DNA from: CATQGW01 sp965242565
Lineage (GTDB): Bacteria; Chloroflexota; Dehalococcoidia; Bin125
Direction of reading: 5' to 3'
DNA: 64,000 nt
NCBI GenBank assembly: GCA_965242565.1
Contig: OZ251457.1
Location: 682,001 to 746,000 of the forward strand
Shown: one piece after another, positions 32,712 through 42,797 of the stretch
How positions within the stretch are numbered: the stretch's first letter is position 1
How the letters are laid out: each line of letters opens with the position of its first letter
The notes under the pieces: generated by a model
What the model was told of the DNA's origin: nothing
What the model saw: only the letters and a program-made list of their open reading frames with translations
Database searches by the model: none
Made by a program: the position numbers and the translations under genes

Positions 32712-34133
32712 TTGTCCGCCGACGACGATCCCCACGAACATCACGACACCTGCGCCATCGTGCTGGCGGCCGGCCGCGGGACGCGGATGGCGGGCGGCGC
32801 GCCCTCACCGCTGCCCAAGGTGCTGCAACCGTTGGCGGGGCGGGCGCTGGCCGCGCATGTACTGCACGCGCTGGCGACAGGCGGTGTGGCGCGGGCGGTG
32901 GTGGTGGTTCCGCCGGGCGAGCAGGGGCGGGAGATCGAGGCGTCGCTGCGCGCCGATGCGCCGCCCTCACTCAGCCTGGCGTTCGCGGCGCAGGAGCGGC
33001 CGACAGGCACGGCGGACGCGGTGTTGGCGGCGCGAGTGCAGGTGGACGCGCCTCAGGTGTTGGTGGTGAACGGCGATCTCGGGCTGCTCAGCGGCGAGCA
33101 GCTGCGGCCGCTGTTGGAAGCGCCGACGGCCGACGCGGTGCTGGCCACGGCGACGCTTAAAGACCCGGCGCGGATGGGGCGCATCCTGCGCGATCCGGGC
33201 GGCGGGCGGGTGCTGGGGATCGTTGAGCACCGCGACGCCTCCGACGAACAGCGGGCGATTAAGGAGGTCAATGTCGGCCTCTACCGCTTCAACGCCGAGT
33301 GGCTGTGGGCCGCGCTGGAGCGCGTTCCGAGGGGCGCAAACGGCGAGCGCTACGCGACAGACGTGATTGCGGAGGCGGCGGAGGGCGAAACGCTGCGGGC
33401 AGTGACCGTGCCGATGCCGGAGGGGCGGCTGAACGTGGAAACGCGAGCAGATCTGCTCGCAGCGGAGCAGCTCGTCCGCAAGCGCGCGGCGGCGCGGCTG
33501 AGCGAAAGCGGCGCGTTGTTCGCCGATCCGTCGGCGGTGTGGGTCGATGCGACGGTCGAAATCGGCGTCGGCGCGCTGATCGAGCCGGGCTGTCACCTAC
33601 GCGGGCGGACGCGGATCGGGGCGGGCTCGCGGGTCGGTCCGAACGCGGTGCTGCGCGACACGGTGGTCGGAGAGCGCTGCGTGCTGGAATCATGCACGGT
33701 GAGAGGATCAATCCTGGGCGATGTTGTGGAGATCGGTCCCTATTCGACCGTGCGGGAGGGCTGCGAGTTGGGCGACGGCGTGCGAATCGGCACGCATGCG
33801 GAGCTGAAGAACGCGCGGCTGGGAGCGGGCGTGAAGATGGGGCACTTCTCTTATCTGGGCGATGTAGAGGTGGGCGCGGGCGCGAACATCGGGGCAGGGG
33901 CGATCACCTGCAACTACGACGGCGAGCAAAAGCACCGCACGCTAATTGGCGCGGGCGCGTTCATCGGCAGCGACTCGCTGCTGATCCCGCCGATTGAGAT
34001 CGGCGCGCGGGCGCGCACCGGCGCAGGCTCGGTGGTCACCAAGGATGTGCCGGCCGACGGCAACGCGGTGGGGCACCCGGCGCGGCTGGCGGGCCGCCCG
34101 CGCCGTAGGCGCGCCGAGGAGGAGGAATCGTGA
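32712..34133 (+). CDS. glmU: Bifunctional N-acetylglucosamine-1-phosphate uridyltransferase / glucosamine-1-phosphate acetyltransferase
   Basis: About 473 residues. The N-terminal pyrophosphorylase domain starts AIVLAAGRGTRMAGG and contains ERPTGTADAVL and LVVNGDLGLL. A left-handed beta-helix of hexapeptide repeats follows. The acetyltransferase site is HFSYLGDVEVGAGANIGAGA plus ITCNYDG. The product is UDP-GlcNAc for the wall. The TTG at 32712 is chosen by the family's usual distance to IVLAAG; an in-frame GTG at 32649 with an upstream GGGAG is an alternative. The last bases overlap the next gene as GTGA. GlmS is encoded at 61687. Confidence 0.92.
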   Translation: MSADDDPHEHHDTCAIVLAAGRGTRMAGGAPSPLPKVLQPLAGRALAAHVLHALATGGVARAVVVVPPGEQGREIEASLRADAPPSLSLAFAAQERPTGTADAVLAARVQVDAPQVLVVNGDLGLLSGEQLRPLLEAPTADAVLATATLKDPARMGRILRDPGGGRVLGIVEHRDASDEQRAIKEVNVGLYRFNAEWLWAALERVPRGANGERYATDVIAEAAEGETLRAVTVPMPEGRLNVETRADLLAAEQLVRKRAAARLSESGALFADPSAVWVDATVEIGVGALIEPGCHLRGRTRIGAGSRVGPNAVLRDTVVGERCVLESCTVRGSILGDVVEIGPYSTVREGCELGDGVRIGTHAELKNARLGAGVKMGHFSYLGDVEVGAGANIGAGAITCNYDGEQKHRTLIGAGAFIGSDSLLIPPIEIGARARTGAGSVVTKDVPADGNAVGHPARLAGRPRRRRAEEEES

Positions 34134-35404
34134 GCGACAGTTCGATTGCCGCGCTGGTGATCCTGATTCTGGCGGTGGCGCTGCTAGTGCTGGAGGCGAT
34201 CGCGGAGGCTGGGGTGATTTCACTGAGCCGCTCGCGGGCGCGGCTGCTGGCCAGCCGGGCGCCCGACAATCCGCGCGCCCAGCGGCTGCTGGCCATCACC
34301 CAGGATCGGGAGCGGGCGCTCGGCTCGTTCGCCGTTGGGCGCACCGTCGCCGTGGCGGCCGGCTTCACGACCGTCTACTACATCGTGATCAACGAATTGG
34401 GCTTCTCCTGGGCGGCGGTTGTGGTCACGGGCGTTGTGGGGGGCGTGGTCGCGGCATTAATTCAGTCGGTGCCGCGTCGGCTGGCGATGACCTGGCCCGA
34501 GGCGTTTGCGATGCTCTTTGTGCCGGCGATCGATCTGCTCGATGCGGCGTTCCTGGTTCCGGCCGCGATTCTGGAGGCACCGGCGCGGTTGTTGACACGG
34601 ATCGGCGCGTCGCAGCGCGAACTCGCGCCCGATCCGACGGACATCGAGCTCGTGCTGGAGCGCGAACAGGAAGGGATTGAGGCGGAAGAGCGGGAGATGA
34701 TCCGCGGGGTGATGAGCATCGGCGATCGGGTAGTGCGCGAGGCGATGACGCCGCGCCCGGACATCGTGGCGCTGGCGTCGGAGACGCCGCTCGATGAATC
34801 GGCGCGCTTCATCGTCAAGCACGGCTTCTCTCGCATCCCGATCTACCGCGACAGCGTGGACCACATCACGGGCGTGCTCTATGCAAAGGATGTGATGGCC
34901 GCGCTGCTCGAAGACGGCGAGCAAACGATCGCCCGAATCGCGCGCGAGCCGATGCTGGTGCCGGAGTCCAAGCTGATCGACGATCTGCTGACCGACTTCC
35001 GCCGGGAGCGGGTGCACCTTGCGATCGTGCTCGATGAGTATGGCGGCACCGCGGGGCTGATCACGCTCGAGGATCTGCTTGAGGAGATCGTCGGTGAGAT
35101 CGCCGACGAATACGACGCCGCAGCTTCTACCGGGCTGGCCGAGCTGGTCGACGGCGAGCTGGTGCTGGGCGGGCGGGCGCCGCTCTCCGCCTTGCAGCGG
35201 CTCGGCTGCCAGGTGGAGCACGCCGATTTCGACACCGTGGCCGGGCTGATGTTCGACCGCATTGGAGCGATTCCGTCGGTCGGCGACGAGGTGCAGATCG
35301 ACGGCATTTCGGTGGTCGTAGAGGCGATGGACGGCCGCCGGATCGCGGCGATGCGGGCGCGGCGGCGTGTTGAAGGGGCAACGCCCGCCGAGGGCGCGGC
35401 GTGA
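34130..35404 (+). CDS. CNNM/CorC-type membrane protein with CBS domains
   Basis: This 424-residue protein is a member of the HlyC/CorC (hemolysin-like) family. The first 150 residues contain four hydrophobic segments (LVILILAVALLVLEAIAEAG etc.) of a CNNM transmembrane domain. Then come two CBS domains (REAMTPRPDIVALASETPLD; FIVKHGFSRIPIYRDSVDHI, with GVLYAKD) and a terminal CorC/HlyC domain (LVLDEYGG-type VLDEYGGTAGLITLEDLLEE). Related proteins move Mg2+/Co2+. The start GTG overlaps the end of glmU. No function beyond the family is shown. Confidence 0.88.
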   Translation: MSDSSIAALVILILAVALLVLEAIAEAGVISLSRSRARLLASRAPDNPRAQRLLAITQDRERALGSFAVGRTVAVAAGFTTVYYIVINELGFSWAAVVVTGVVGGVVAALIQSVPRRLAMTWPEAFAMLFVPAIDLLDAAFLVPAAILEAPARLLTRIGASQRELAPDPTDIELVLEREQEGIEAEEREMIRGVMSIGDRVVREAMTPRPDIVALASETPLDESARFIVKHGFSRIPIYRDSVDHITGVLYAKDVMAALLEDGEQTIARIAREPMLVPESKLIDDLLTDFRRERVHLAIVLDEYGGTAGLITLEDLLEEIVGEIADEYDAAASTGLAELVDGELVLGGRAPLSALQRLGCQVEHADFDTVAGLMFDRIGAIPSVGDEVQIDGISVVVEAMDGRRIAAMRARRRVEGATPAEGAA

Positions 35405-35425
35405 CACCAGCGGCTGCGGCGCGTA

Positions 35426-36529
35426 ATGTGCGCGATTGTGTCTGACGAGCTCGCCTATCGCATCGCGTTCAGCTTCGTGCCCGGAATCGGGCCCGTCCGC
35501 ATGCGCGGCCTCGAAGCGCGCTACGAGTCGCTGGAGGCGGCCTGGCAGGGCGAGCCGGAAGGCTGGCGGGAAGCGGGTCTCGATGCCGGGGCGATTGAGC
35601 AGCTGCAGGCGGCGTGGCAGAAGATCAACCCCGCGGAAGAGCGGACGCGGGTGGAGGAGGCCGGCATTCGGGCGGTGAGCTGGCATGATTCCGGCTATCC
35701 GAAACGATTGACGCAGATCGCCGATCCTCCACCGCTGCTCTACGTGTACGGCGAGCTGGCCGACCGCGATGAGTGGTCCATCGCCGTGGTCGGCACGCGG
35801 CGGCCCAGTCCCTACGGCAAGCAGATCACGCAGTCGCTGAGCGAAGAACTGGTCGACGCGGGGCTGACGATTGTGAGCGGTCTGGCCTACGGGGTGGACG
35901 GGATCGCGCACGAGGCAGCGCTGGAGCGGGGCGGGCGAACGGTGGCGGTGGTGGCGGGCGGGATTGACAAGCTGTACCCGCGCGAGCACCGCAGCCTGGC
36001 GGCGCGGATTGTGGACTCCGGCAGCGGCGCGGTACTGACCGAATACCCGCTCGGCGCCCGGCCCAAGTCGGACAACTTCCCGCGCCGCAACCGGATTCTG
36101 GCGGGGATGACTCTGGGCACGCTGGTGACCGAGGCGGGCAAAAAGTCGGGCACGTGGCATACGGTGAACTCGGCGCTCGATCAGGGGCGCGAGGTGTTCG
36201 TCGTGCCCGGCCCGATCACCTCGCCGCAGAGCGAGGGCGCGAACCTGATCATCCAGCGCGGGCTGGGCAAGCTGGTGACGGGCGCGGTGGACATTCTTGA
36301 GGAGTTGCAGATCGAACATGTCGAACGGCAGATTGAACTGAGCGCGCAGCTGCCGGAGGACCCAATGCAGGCTGCGGTGCTGGGCGCGCTGGGTCCGGAG
36401 CCGCTGCATGTGGATCTGGTCTCGCGCGCGGCGGGAGCGCCGGCCAGCGAGGTGAGCGCCGCGCTGGCGATGCTCGAACTGAAAGGGATGGTGCGACAGG
36501 TGGGACCGATGCTCTATGTCCGAAGCTAA
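35426..36529 (+). CDS. dprA: DNA-processing protein A (natural transformation)
   Basis: The product has 367 residues, of usual length. The Rossmann-like DprA core is clear: SIAVVGTRRPSPYGKQITQS, IVSGLAYGVDGIAHEAALE, VVAGGIDKLYPREHRSLA, and NRILAGMTLGTLVTEA. The protein loads RecA on incoming single-stranded DNA. The C-terminal 60 residues form a winged-helix DML1-like domain. The start ATG 35426 has a weak ribosome site; the GTG at 35438 is possible. The end overlaps topA by 14 bases. Order dprA-topA-xerC is widespread. Confidence 0.92.
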   Translation: MCAIVSDELAYRIAFSFVPGIGPVRMRGLEARYESLEAAWQGEPEGWREAGLDAGAIEQLQAAWQKINPAEERTRVEEAGIRAVSWHDSGYPKRLTQIADPPPLLYVYGELADRDEWSIAVVGTRRPSPYGKQITQSLSEELVDAGLTIVSGLAYGVDGIAHEAALERGGRTVAVVAGGIDKLYPREHRSLAARIVDSGSGAVLTEYPLGARPKSDNFPRRNRILAGMTLGTLVTEAGKKSGTWHTVNSALDQGREVFVVPGPITSPQSEGANLIIQRGLGKLVTGAVDILEELQIEHVERQIELSAQLPEDPMQAAVLGALGPEPLHVDLVSRAAGAPASEVSAALAMLELKGMVRQVGPMLYVRS

Positions 36530-39062
36530 GCCGAAGCGCAGCCGCGCCCGCGGGACCGCCCGCCGCCGCGCTCAGTCCGTCGCCGACGGGGCGGGCAAGA
36601 CGCTGGTGATCGTCGAGTCGGGGGCGAAGGCGGATACGATCTCGCGCTTTCTGGGCGATGATTATGTCGTCTCCGCGTGCTTCGGGCACATCCGCGATCT
36701 GCCTCGCCGCGCCTCCGAGCGCCCTGCGGAGCTGCAGCGTCACAAGGACCGCGAAGCCAAAGAGTTCGCGGTCGACGTGAACAACCGGAAGGAGCCGTTC
36801 AAGGCCTTCTACATCGTGCCGAGCGAGAGCAAGAAGCATGTCACGCGGCTGCGCAAGGAGCTCAAAGAGGCGGACCATGTGCTGCTCGCGACGGACGAGG
36901 ATCGCGAGGGCGAGTCGATCGGTTGGCACCTGGTCGAGGTGCTGAATCCGAAGGTGCCTTGCGAGCGGATCGTGTTCCACGAGATCACGCGCGAGGCGCT
37001 CGAGCAGGCGCTGCGCGAGCCGCGCGAACTGGACCGCAATCTGATCGAGGCGCAGGAGTCACGGCGGATTCTGGATCGGCTCTACGGCTACTCGCTCTCG
37101 CCGGTGCTCTGGCGCAAGGTGGGGCAGGGCGCGTCGGCGGGGCGCGTGCAGAGCGTCGCGCTGCGCTTCCTGGTTGAGCGCGAGCGCGAGCGGATGGCGT
37201 TTGTGGTCGCCGAGTACTGGGACGCAGAGGCCGATCTGCGCGTGGAGGGCGGCATGGTGCGGGCGCGGCTGACCTCGCTAGGCGGCAGCCAGCTGGCGTC
37301 GTCGACCGCCGATTTCGACCCGGCCACGGGGCAGCTGAGCGCGACGGAGAAACGATGCGAGACGGAAGCCTCGCTGGCCGAGCTCATACCGTCGCTGGAG
37401 CGGGCGGAGTGGCGCGTCGCGGAAGTGACGCGGCGCAGCGCGTCGTTGGGGCCGCGCCCGCCCTACACGACCTCGACCTTGCAGCAGGACGCCTCGAATC
37501 GGCTGGGTTTCGCCGCGCGGCGCACAATGGGCGCGGCGCAGGCGCTCTATCAGGGCAAGGATGTCGGCGCGGAGCGGGTCGGACTGATCACCTACATGCG
37601 GACCGACTCGGTGACGCTCGCCGATCAGGCGCTGAACCAGGCCGGCGGCTACATCCGCGAGCGCTTCGGCGACGAGTACGCCGAGCGGCGCGTCTTCCGC
37701 ACGCGCTCGCGCAACGCGCAGGAGGCGCACGAAGCGATCCGCCCCACCGACTTGTCGCGCACGCCGGAGTCGCTGCGGGGGATGCTTGACGACGACGAAT
37801 ACCGGCTCTACGACCTGATCTGGCGTCGGACGGTGGCCAGCCAGATGGCGTCGGCGCGGGTGGAGCGGACCTCGGTCACGTTTGAGGGGCGGATGGCAGA
37901 TCGCCCCGACGACGATCCGGCGCTGATGAGCGCGTCGGGGCAGGTTGTGTTGTTCGACGGCTGGTATCGGGTGCTGCCGCCGCGCGGCAACGGCGCGGAC
38001 GCGGTGCTGCCGCCGCTGCGCGAGGGCGAGCCGGCCGAACTGGGGTCGCTGGAGACGAACGGCCACGAAACGCAGCCGCCGGCGCGCTACACCGAGGCCT
38101 CGCTGGTGCGCAAGCTGGAAGAGGACGGGCTGGGGCGTCCGAGCACCTACGCGGCGGTGATCAGCACGCTGACGCAGCGCGAGTATGTGAGCCGCAAGGG
38201 GCAGACGCTGATCCCGACGTTCCTCGGCTTCGCCGTGACCGACTTGCTCACGCAGCACTTCGCGGACCTGGTCAACGCGGAGTTCACGGCCGAGATGGAG
38301 GATCAGCTGGATCAGATCGCGAAAGGCGAGACGGACTCGCAGAGTCACCTGTCGGAGTTCTATTTCGGCTCCGAAGGCGAGGCCGGGCTGCGCAATCGGG
38401 TGGCGGAGAAGATCGACACGATTCCGTTCTGGGCGCTGGAGCTGAGCGAGGCCGGGCTGCGGCTGATCGATACCGATGTCGCAGACGACGATCCGGAACG
38501 GATCGAGGTGCGGGTGCGGGGCGGCTCGGCCTTTCTGCGGCGCGGCGCGGGCGACGACAGCCGCACGGCGCCGCTGCCGCCGGATATGGCGCCGGGCGAC
38601 CTGACGCTGCCCGCCGCCGCCGAGCTGCTGGGCAACGCGATGCAGCTGCCGCGCGTGCTGGGCCGGCACCCGGAGTACGAGGACGAGGTGTGGCTGATGA
38701 ACGGGCGGTTCGGTCCGTTCGTGCAGATCGGCGAGACCTCGCGCAAGCGCGGCGCGCCGAAGCCGAAGCGGGCGTCGGTGCCCAAAGGGATGGAACTGAG
38801 CGATGTCACGATCGAGGACGCGATCGAGTGGCTGCGCTTCCCCAAGTCGCTGGGCGAGCACCCCGATAGCGGCGAGGAAGTGACGGTGCGTCCGGGCCGC
38901 TGGGGCCCCTATGTGCAGTGCGGAGCGGAGCGCCGCAATCTGAAGGACGGGGACGATCTGGAGACGATTGAGCTGGCGCGTGCGCTGGAGTTGCTGGCGG
39001 AGCCGAAGCGCCCGCGGGGCGGCGGGCGCGGTCGGCGCGGCGCGGGGCGTCGGCGCAGTTAG
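36516..39062 (+). CDS. topA: DNA topoisomerase I (type IA)
   Basis: This 848-residue enzyme relaxes negatively supercoiled DNA. The TOPRIM domain has TLVIVESGAKADTISRFLG and ATDEDREGESIGWHL. The catalytic Tyr is residue 360 in GLITYMRTDSVTL. HEAIRPTD is present. The C-terminal part has no Cys4 zinc fingers; it contains topo C-repeat modules (WLMNGRFGPFVQIGE, RPGRWGPYVQCGAERR) and a tail rich in Arg and Gly. It overlaps dprA. A 30-base convergent gap separates it from the metallopeptidase gene. Confidence 0.95.
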   Translation: MSEAKPKRSRARGTARRRAQSVADGAGKTLVIVESGAKADTISRFLGDDYVVSACFGHIRDLPRRASERPAELQRHKDREAKEFAVDVNNRKEPFKAFYIVPSESKKHVTRLRKELKEADHVLLATDEDREGESIGWHLVEVLNPKVPCERIVFHEITREALEQALREPRELDRNLIEAQESRRILDRLYGYSLSPVLWRKVGQGASAGRVQSVALRFLVERERERMAFVVAEYWDAEADLRVEGGMVRARLTSLGGSQLASSTADFDPATGQLSATEKRCETEASLAELIPSLERAEWRVAEVTRRSASLGPRPPYTTSTLQQDASNRLGFAARRTMGAAQALYQGKDVGAERVGLITYMRTDSVTLADQALNQAGGYIRERFGDEYAERRVFRTRSRNAQEAHEAIRPTDLSRTPESLRGMLDDDEYRLYDLIWRRTVASQMASARVERTSVTFEGRMADRPDDDPALMSASGQVVLFDGWYRVLPPRGNGADAVLPPLREGEPAELGSLETNGHETQPPARYTEASLVRKLEEDGLGRPSTYAAVISTLTQREYVSRKGQTLIPTFLGFAVTDLLTQHFADLVNAEFTAEMEDQLDQIAKGETDSQSHLSEFYFGSEGEAGLRNRVAEKIDTIPFWALELSEAGLRLIDTDVADDDPERIEVRVRGGSAFLRRGAGDDSRTAPLPPDMAPGDLTLPAAAELLGNAMQLPRVLGRHPEYEDEVWLMNGRFGPFVQIGETSRKRGAPKPKRASVPKGMELSDVTIEDAIEWLRFPKSLGEHPDSGEEVTVRPGRWGPYVQCGAERRNLKDGDDLETIELARALELLAEPKRPRGGGRGRRGAGRRRS

Positions 39063-39092
39063 GCGCTCGGTGGGCGCGATTGCGTCAGCGGG

Positions 39093-42000
39093 CTACTTGC
39101 ACAGCTCCTCGACCGTGCCGGGGAGGCGGAGTGTGATGCCGGTTACGTCGGCGCCGCTGACGCGGATGGGGTTGTTTGAGCTGCCGAGCGCTTGCCCCGT
39201 GAGATGGTGCCTGCAATGCGGCTGATTTCGGAGGTCGACGCTGAAGGTGTACGCGCCGTCGGACCGCACGCGAATCTCGAAGCGACCGTCCGCGTCGGTC
39301 ACCGTGCCGTCTGCTCCGCGAAGCCAATGCACACCGATCCGCTTTCCGGACAATGGTGCGCCTGACGAATCGACGACGCGCCCCGAGATCCGATGCTCGC
39401 ACATCCCCGCCGGGATTTGGCGCGGGCTGAGGCGCACACTGCGCCCATCAACGCGCACCGTGAAGCGTTCGCTGCGGGTTGTCGTGGGGCCGTCGGAAGG
39501 GAAGTCGATGATGCAGCCGTCGAATAGGAAGTAGACGCGATATCGACCGTCGGTGGGGACGGTGATGGCAAACGCGCCGCGATGATCGGTACGCTCCGCT
39601 CCGAAACCGCAAATTTCCTCACCTTCAAGGCAAACCCCAACGCCGGCATCGGCGAGCGGTTGGCCGTCCGCCTGCGTGATGCGGCCTGTGATCTGGTAGC
39701 CGCACACGTCGACCGGCACTTGTCGTTGCGAGAGCGAAACGTTTCGTCCCGCCACCCGGATCAACCATGCATCGTCGCGGTTGCTGGTCAGGCGGCCCTG
39801 ACCGAAATGCACCGTACAACCGTCGAGGTCGAACGAGACGTGGTATGCGCCGTCTACGGGGACGGTGATGGCGAACGCGCCGTCGCCATCGGTGTTGCCC
39901 CCGACATGAGATGCACACTCGCCGCCCACCTCGAGGCAGGCTGTGACGTGGGCGCCAGCGAGCGGTCGGCCGTCCGCCTGGATGATGCTGCCTGTGATCT
40001 GGTAGGCGCACATGCCGACCGGCACTTGTTGTTGCGAGAGCTGAACGTTTCGCCCCGCCACCCGGATCAACCGCGCATCGGCGCGGTTGCTGGTCAGGCG
40101 GCCCTGACCGATGTACGCCGTGCATCTGTCGAGGTTGAACCGGACGCGGTATGCGCCGTCTACGGGGACGGTGATGGCGAACGCGCCGTCGCCGTCGGTG
40201 AAGTCGTCCGATAGCGTCGCGCAGCCTACTTTTTCGAGGCAGGCCGTGACCCAGGTGCCGGCGAGGGGCTGGCCGTCGGCGCCGACGAGTGTTCCGCTGA
40301 TCTCGTAGATGCACACATCGGCAGGGACTTGCCGATACGCAACGCGCATATCGCGCGCATCGACGTTGATGAGCGCCGCACCGGCCGCATTGGCGGTTAC
40401 GCCCGCCGGCCCGTAATGGACTGAACAGTCATCGAGGTTGTAAGTCAGCCGATAGGCTCCGGAGGTCGGAATCGCCACGGCGAACGAACTATCGTCGTCC
40501 AGCGGGGCCTTCGTGCTCGAAGAGCAAACGTTGTCGGTCATGCGGCAAAGATATACGCCGACATATCCGTCAAGGAAGCGCTCGATGCCGTCGAGGGACC
40601 CGGCCACTCGTAGTCGGCAGAGGTCCTCGGGCACCTGGATCAGAATGCCGCTGACATGCGCGTCGGCCACCGTGATGGGTGATGCCCAGTTCTGGTTCGT
40701 CGTCGGAACGCCCGGTCGGAAGTACACGGAGCAGCCGTGGCCGAGATCGGCGAAGAGGCGATACTCGCCCGACTGAGCGACTGTGACCGCGAACGAGCCG
40801 TCGATCGCGGATGCGCTCGAATGGCACTGCTCACCACCACCAGTTTGGCACACACTGACAAGGATGCCGGTAAGCGGTTCGGCGTTCGGCCCGACGATGC
40901 GGCCGCGAATTTGCCACTCGCACACGTTCGGCGGCAAGCGGATGTCGATGCCGGAGACCTCGGACTGGCTCACTTTGACCGGACGCGCCTCTTTCCAATC
41001 GTCCCACTGCTCCCCGTCGTTGATCAGCTGGCCGTCGCTGTAGTAGCTGGTGCAGCCGTCGTTGATGTCGACCGACAAGCGGTAATCGCCGTCTTCGGGC
41101 GCTTGCACCGCGAACGAGCCGTCGGCGTCGGTTTCGGCTCGCTGGTTCCAGCCTACGCCGGTTTCGCCCTCCACCCTGATCGCGTTCACGAACAGGCCGG
41201 CGACGGGAGCGCCGTCATCGTCGGTCACCCGGCCGCGAATCCAGCTGCCGTCGTACTCGTAGGAGTCGGCAGTCGTGGCGTTCGTCGCCGCCTGTTCGCG
41301 CTGCCAGGCGTCGAAGGCGTCGTAGAACTCCGACGCGGTTTGGCTGAACACTTGCTGCAACGCGGTTCGCCAGTCGAGTGTTGATGTCCATCGGCCATGC
41401 GGGCCGATTTCGGTTGAGGCGAGGCGATGCCAGAACTCGATCAGGAAGTCCGGGCCGCCGCCCGCGATCAGCCGGTCGGTTGCGAGCTGCCCGAGCGAGT
41501 ACTGCCACAGGTCGTTGTAGCTCTCTGCGCTCCGCAGCATCGGCGTTTCGTGGGTAATCGTTGACGACAGGAAATCGCGAAGGTCATCCCGCGTTCGTTT
41601 TCCGTCGAACACCGCATGTTCGTCGTCGACCCAGCTTGCCGTGCCCTCCACCAACCAGACACTTGACACCAACCAGACACTTGCCCAACCATCCGACAGT
41701 TGGCCCTGGATCATATGAAAGTACTCGTGCGAGACCGTGTAGCGAGCCCAGGCGATTTCTTCAGTCGACAGATCGTCGGGCCAAGACGATTGCTTGACGA
41801 CGACGATGTCGCCGCCGGCCCAACCGCTTGCACGGTTCCACAGGGCGCGCTCAGATGCTTCGTAAGCGTCGTCCACATCCTGCCCGTCGTCTTTGTATGC
41901 CTGGATGAGCGCGTCGACATCCTTGGCGGCGTAGATGGTGAAATCGGGGTCGGCCTGGATGCCGTATTGGGTGCGGTAGAAGGCGAGGACCGCTTCGAGG

Positions 42001-42725
42001 TCCTCACGGACGCGGGCTTGGAGTTGTTGTGATGCGCCGCCGGGGAAGACGAGGCGGGGGAGGATGTCGGTGGGTTGGAGCCAGTTGACGGCGCGGGCGA
42101 CTTCGATCCAGAGGGCTTCGCCGCGGCGGATAGCGGGCATTTCGCTGTCGTCGTCGGCTCCCTGATTCGGGTTGGTGGCGGCGATCAGCTGGGCGGTGCG
42201 TTCGGGGGATGTCCAGGTGCTCCATTGTTGGGTTATGGGGTCCCAGCGGTGGACGGTGCGGAGGGACCAGCCGATGCCTTTGAGGGCGGCGTCGATTGGT
42301 GTTTGATCTGCGCCGCTCCAGGCGACGAGGTTCCAGCCCGTCCGCAGCTTGACCAGCCCCCGCGTGGGTTCGGTGGAGCGTCGCCAGACAAATGGCTCTT
42401 CGCCGCCGAGCACGAGCCGCAGCCCCATCCCGGCCCACACGCGCCCCAGCCCGCCCAACCACTCCGGCGCGCCGCGGCCGGCGACGATCCAGTCGCGGAG
42501 TTCGGCGTCCCAGGCCCAAACCGACTCCAGCTGCGGAATCTCGTTGAACAACTGCGAAACCGGCGTCGCCTCCCCCACCCAGCCGACCAGATTGACGCCG
42601 GGCTCCAGCCGCGTCCCGGCTTCGGGCGGTTCCTGGGCGTTGGCGAGGGCTGCGGGGAGCAGGAGGGCGGCGAGGGCCGCTATCAGCGCGGCGATGATGA
42701 GGGTGGTTCGTTTCGGTGTGGTCAT
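39093..42725 (-). CDS. Large secreted metallopeptidase-like protein with repeat domains
   Basis: About 1,210 residues, starting at ATG 42725 with a signal peptide (LIIAALIAALAALLLPAALA, then NAQ). Two modules of WDAELRDW or WDPITQQW type follow. A zincin site is seen: H333-EYFH and Glu360 in LVEGTASW, 23 residues on, as in gluzincins. The last 700 residues are seven to eight carboxypeptidase-regulatory-like beta domains (GRITQADGQPLADAGVGVCL, then DGAFAITVP-x-DG-x-YRV). Three of them (39640-40320) are alike even at DNA level. A host-surface or biopolymer protease role is likely. Confidence 0.75.
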   Translation of the reverse strand: MTTPKRTTLIIAALIAALAALLLPAALANAQEPPEAGTRLEPGVNLVGWVGEATPVSQLFNEIPQLESVWAWDAELRDWIVAGRGAPEWLGGLGRVWAGMGLRLVLGGEEPFVWRRSTEPTRGLVKLRTGWNLVAWSGADQTPIDAALKGIGWSLRTVHRWDPITQQWSTWTSPERTAQLIAATNPNQGADDDSEMPAIRRGEALWIEVARAVNWLQPTDILPRLVFPGGASQQLQARVREDLEAVLAFYRTQYGIQADPDFTIYAAKDVDALIQAYKDDGQDVDDAYEASERALWNRASGWAGGDIVVVKQSSWPDDLSTEEIAWARYTVSHEYFHMIQGQLSDGWASVWLVSSVWLVEGTASWVDDEHAVFDGKRTRDDLRDFLSSTITHETPMLRSAESYNDLWQYSLGQLATDRLIAGGGPDFLIEFWHRLASTEIGPHGRWTSTLDWRTALQQVFSQTASEFYDAFDAWQREQAATNATTADSYEYDGSWIRGRVTDDDGAPVAGLFVNAIRVEGETGVGWNQRAETDADGSFAVQAPEDGDYRLSVDINDGCTSYYSDGQLINDGEQWDDWKEARPVKVSQSEVSGIDIRLPPNVCEWQIRGRIVGPNAEPLTGILVSVCQTGGGEQCHSSASAIDGSFAVTVAQSGEYRLFADLGHGCSVYFRPGVPTTNQNWASPITVADAHVSGILIQVPEDLCRLRVAGSLDGIERFLDGYVGVYLCRMTDNVCSSSTKAPLDDDSSFAVAIPTSGAYRLTYNLDDCSVHYGPAGVTANAAGAALINVDARDMRVAYRQVPADVCIYEISGTLVGADGQPLAGTWVTACLEKVGCATLSDDFTDGDGAFAITVPVDGAYRVRFNLDRCTAYIGQGRLTSNRADARLIRVAGRNVQLSQQQVPVGMCAYQITGSIIQADGRPLAGAHVTACLEVGGECASHVGGNTDGDGAFAITVPVDGAYHVSFDLDGCTVHFGQGRLTSNRDDAWLIRVAGRNVSLSQRQVPVDVCGYQITGRITQADGQPLADAGVGVCLEGEEICGFGAERTDHRGAFAITVPTDGRYRVYFLFDGCIIDFPSDGPTTTRSERFTVRVDGRSVRLSPRQIPAGMCEHRISGRVVDSSGAPLSGKRIGVHWLRGADGTVTDADGRFEIRVRSDGAYTFSVDLRNQPHCRHHLTGQALGSSNNPIRVSGADVTGITLRLPGTVEELCK

Positions 42726-42797
42726 GGGCTGCATAGTCGCGGTGTTTGGGGCGTGGGGCAACCCGGGGTGTTTGTGGATGGGACGGTGTGCCGGCGG

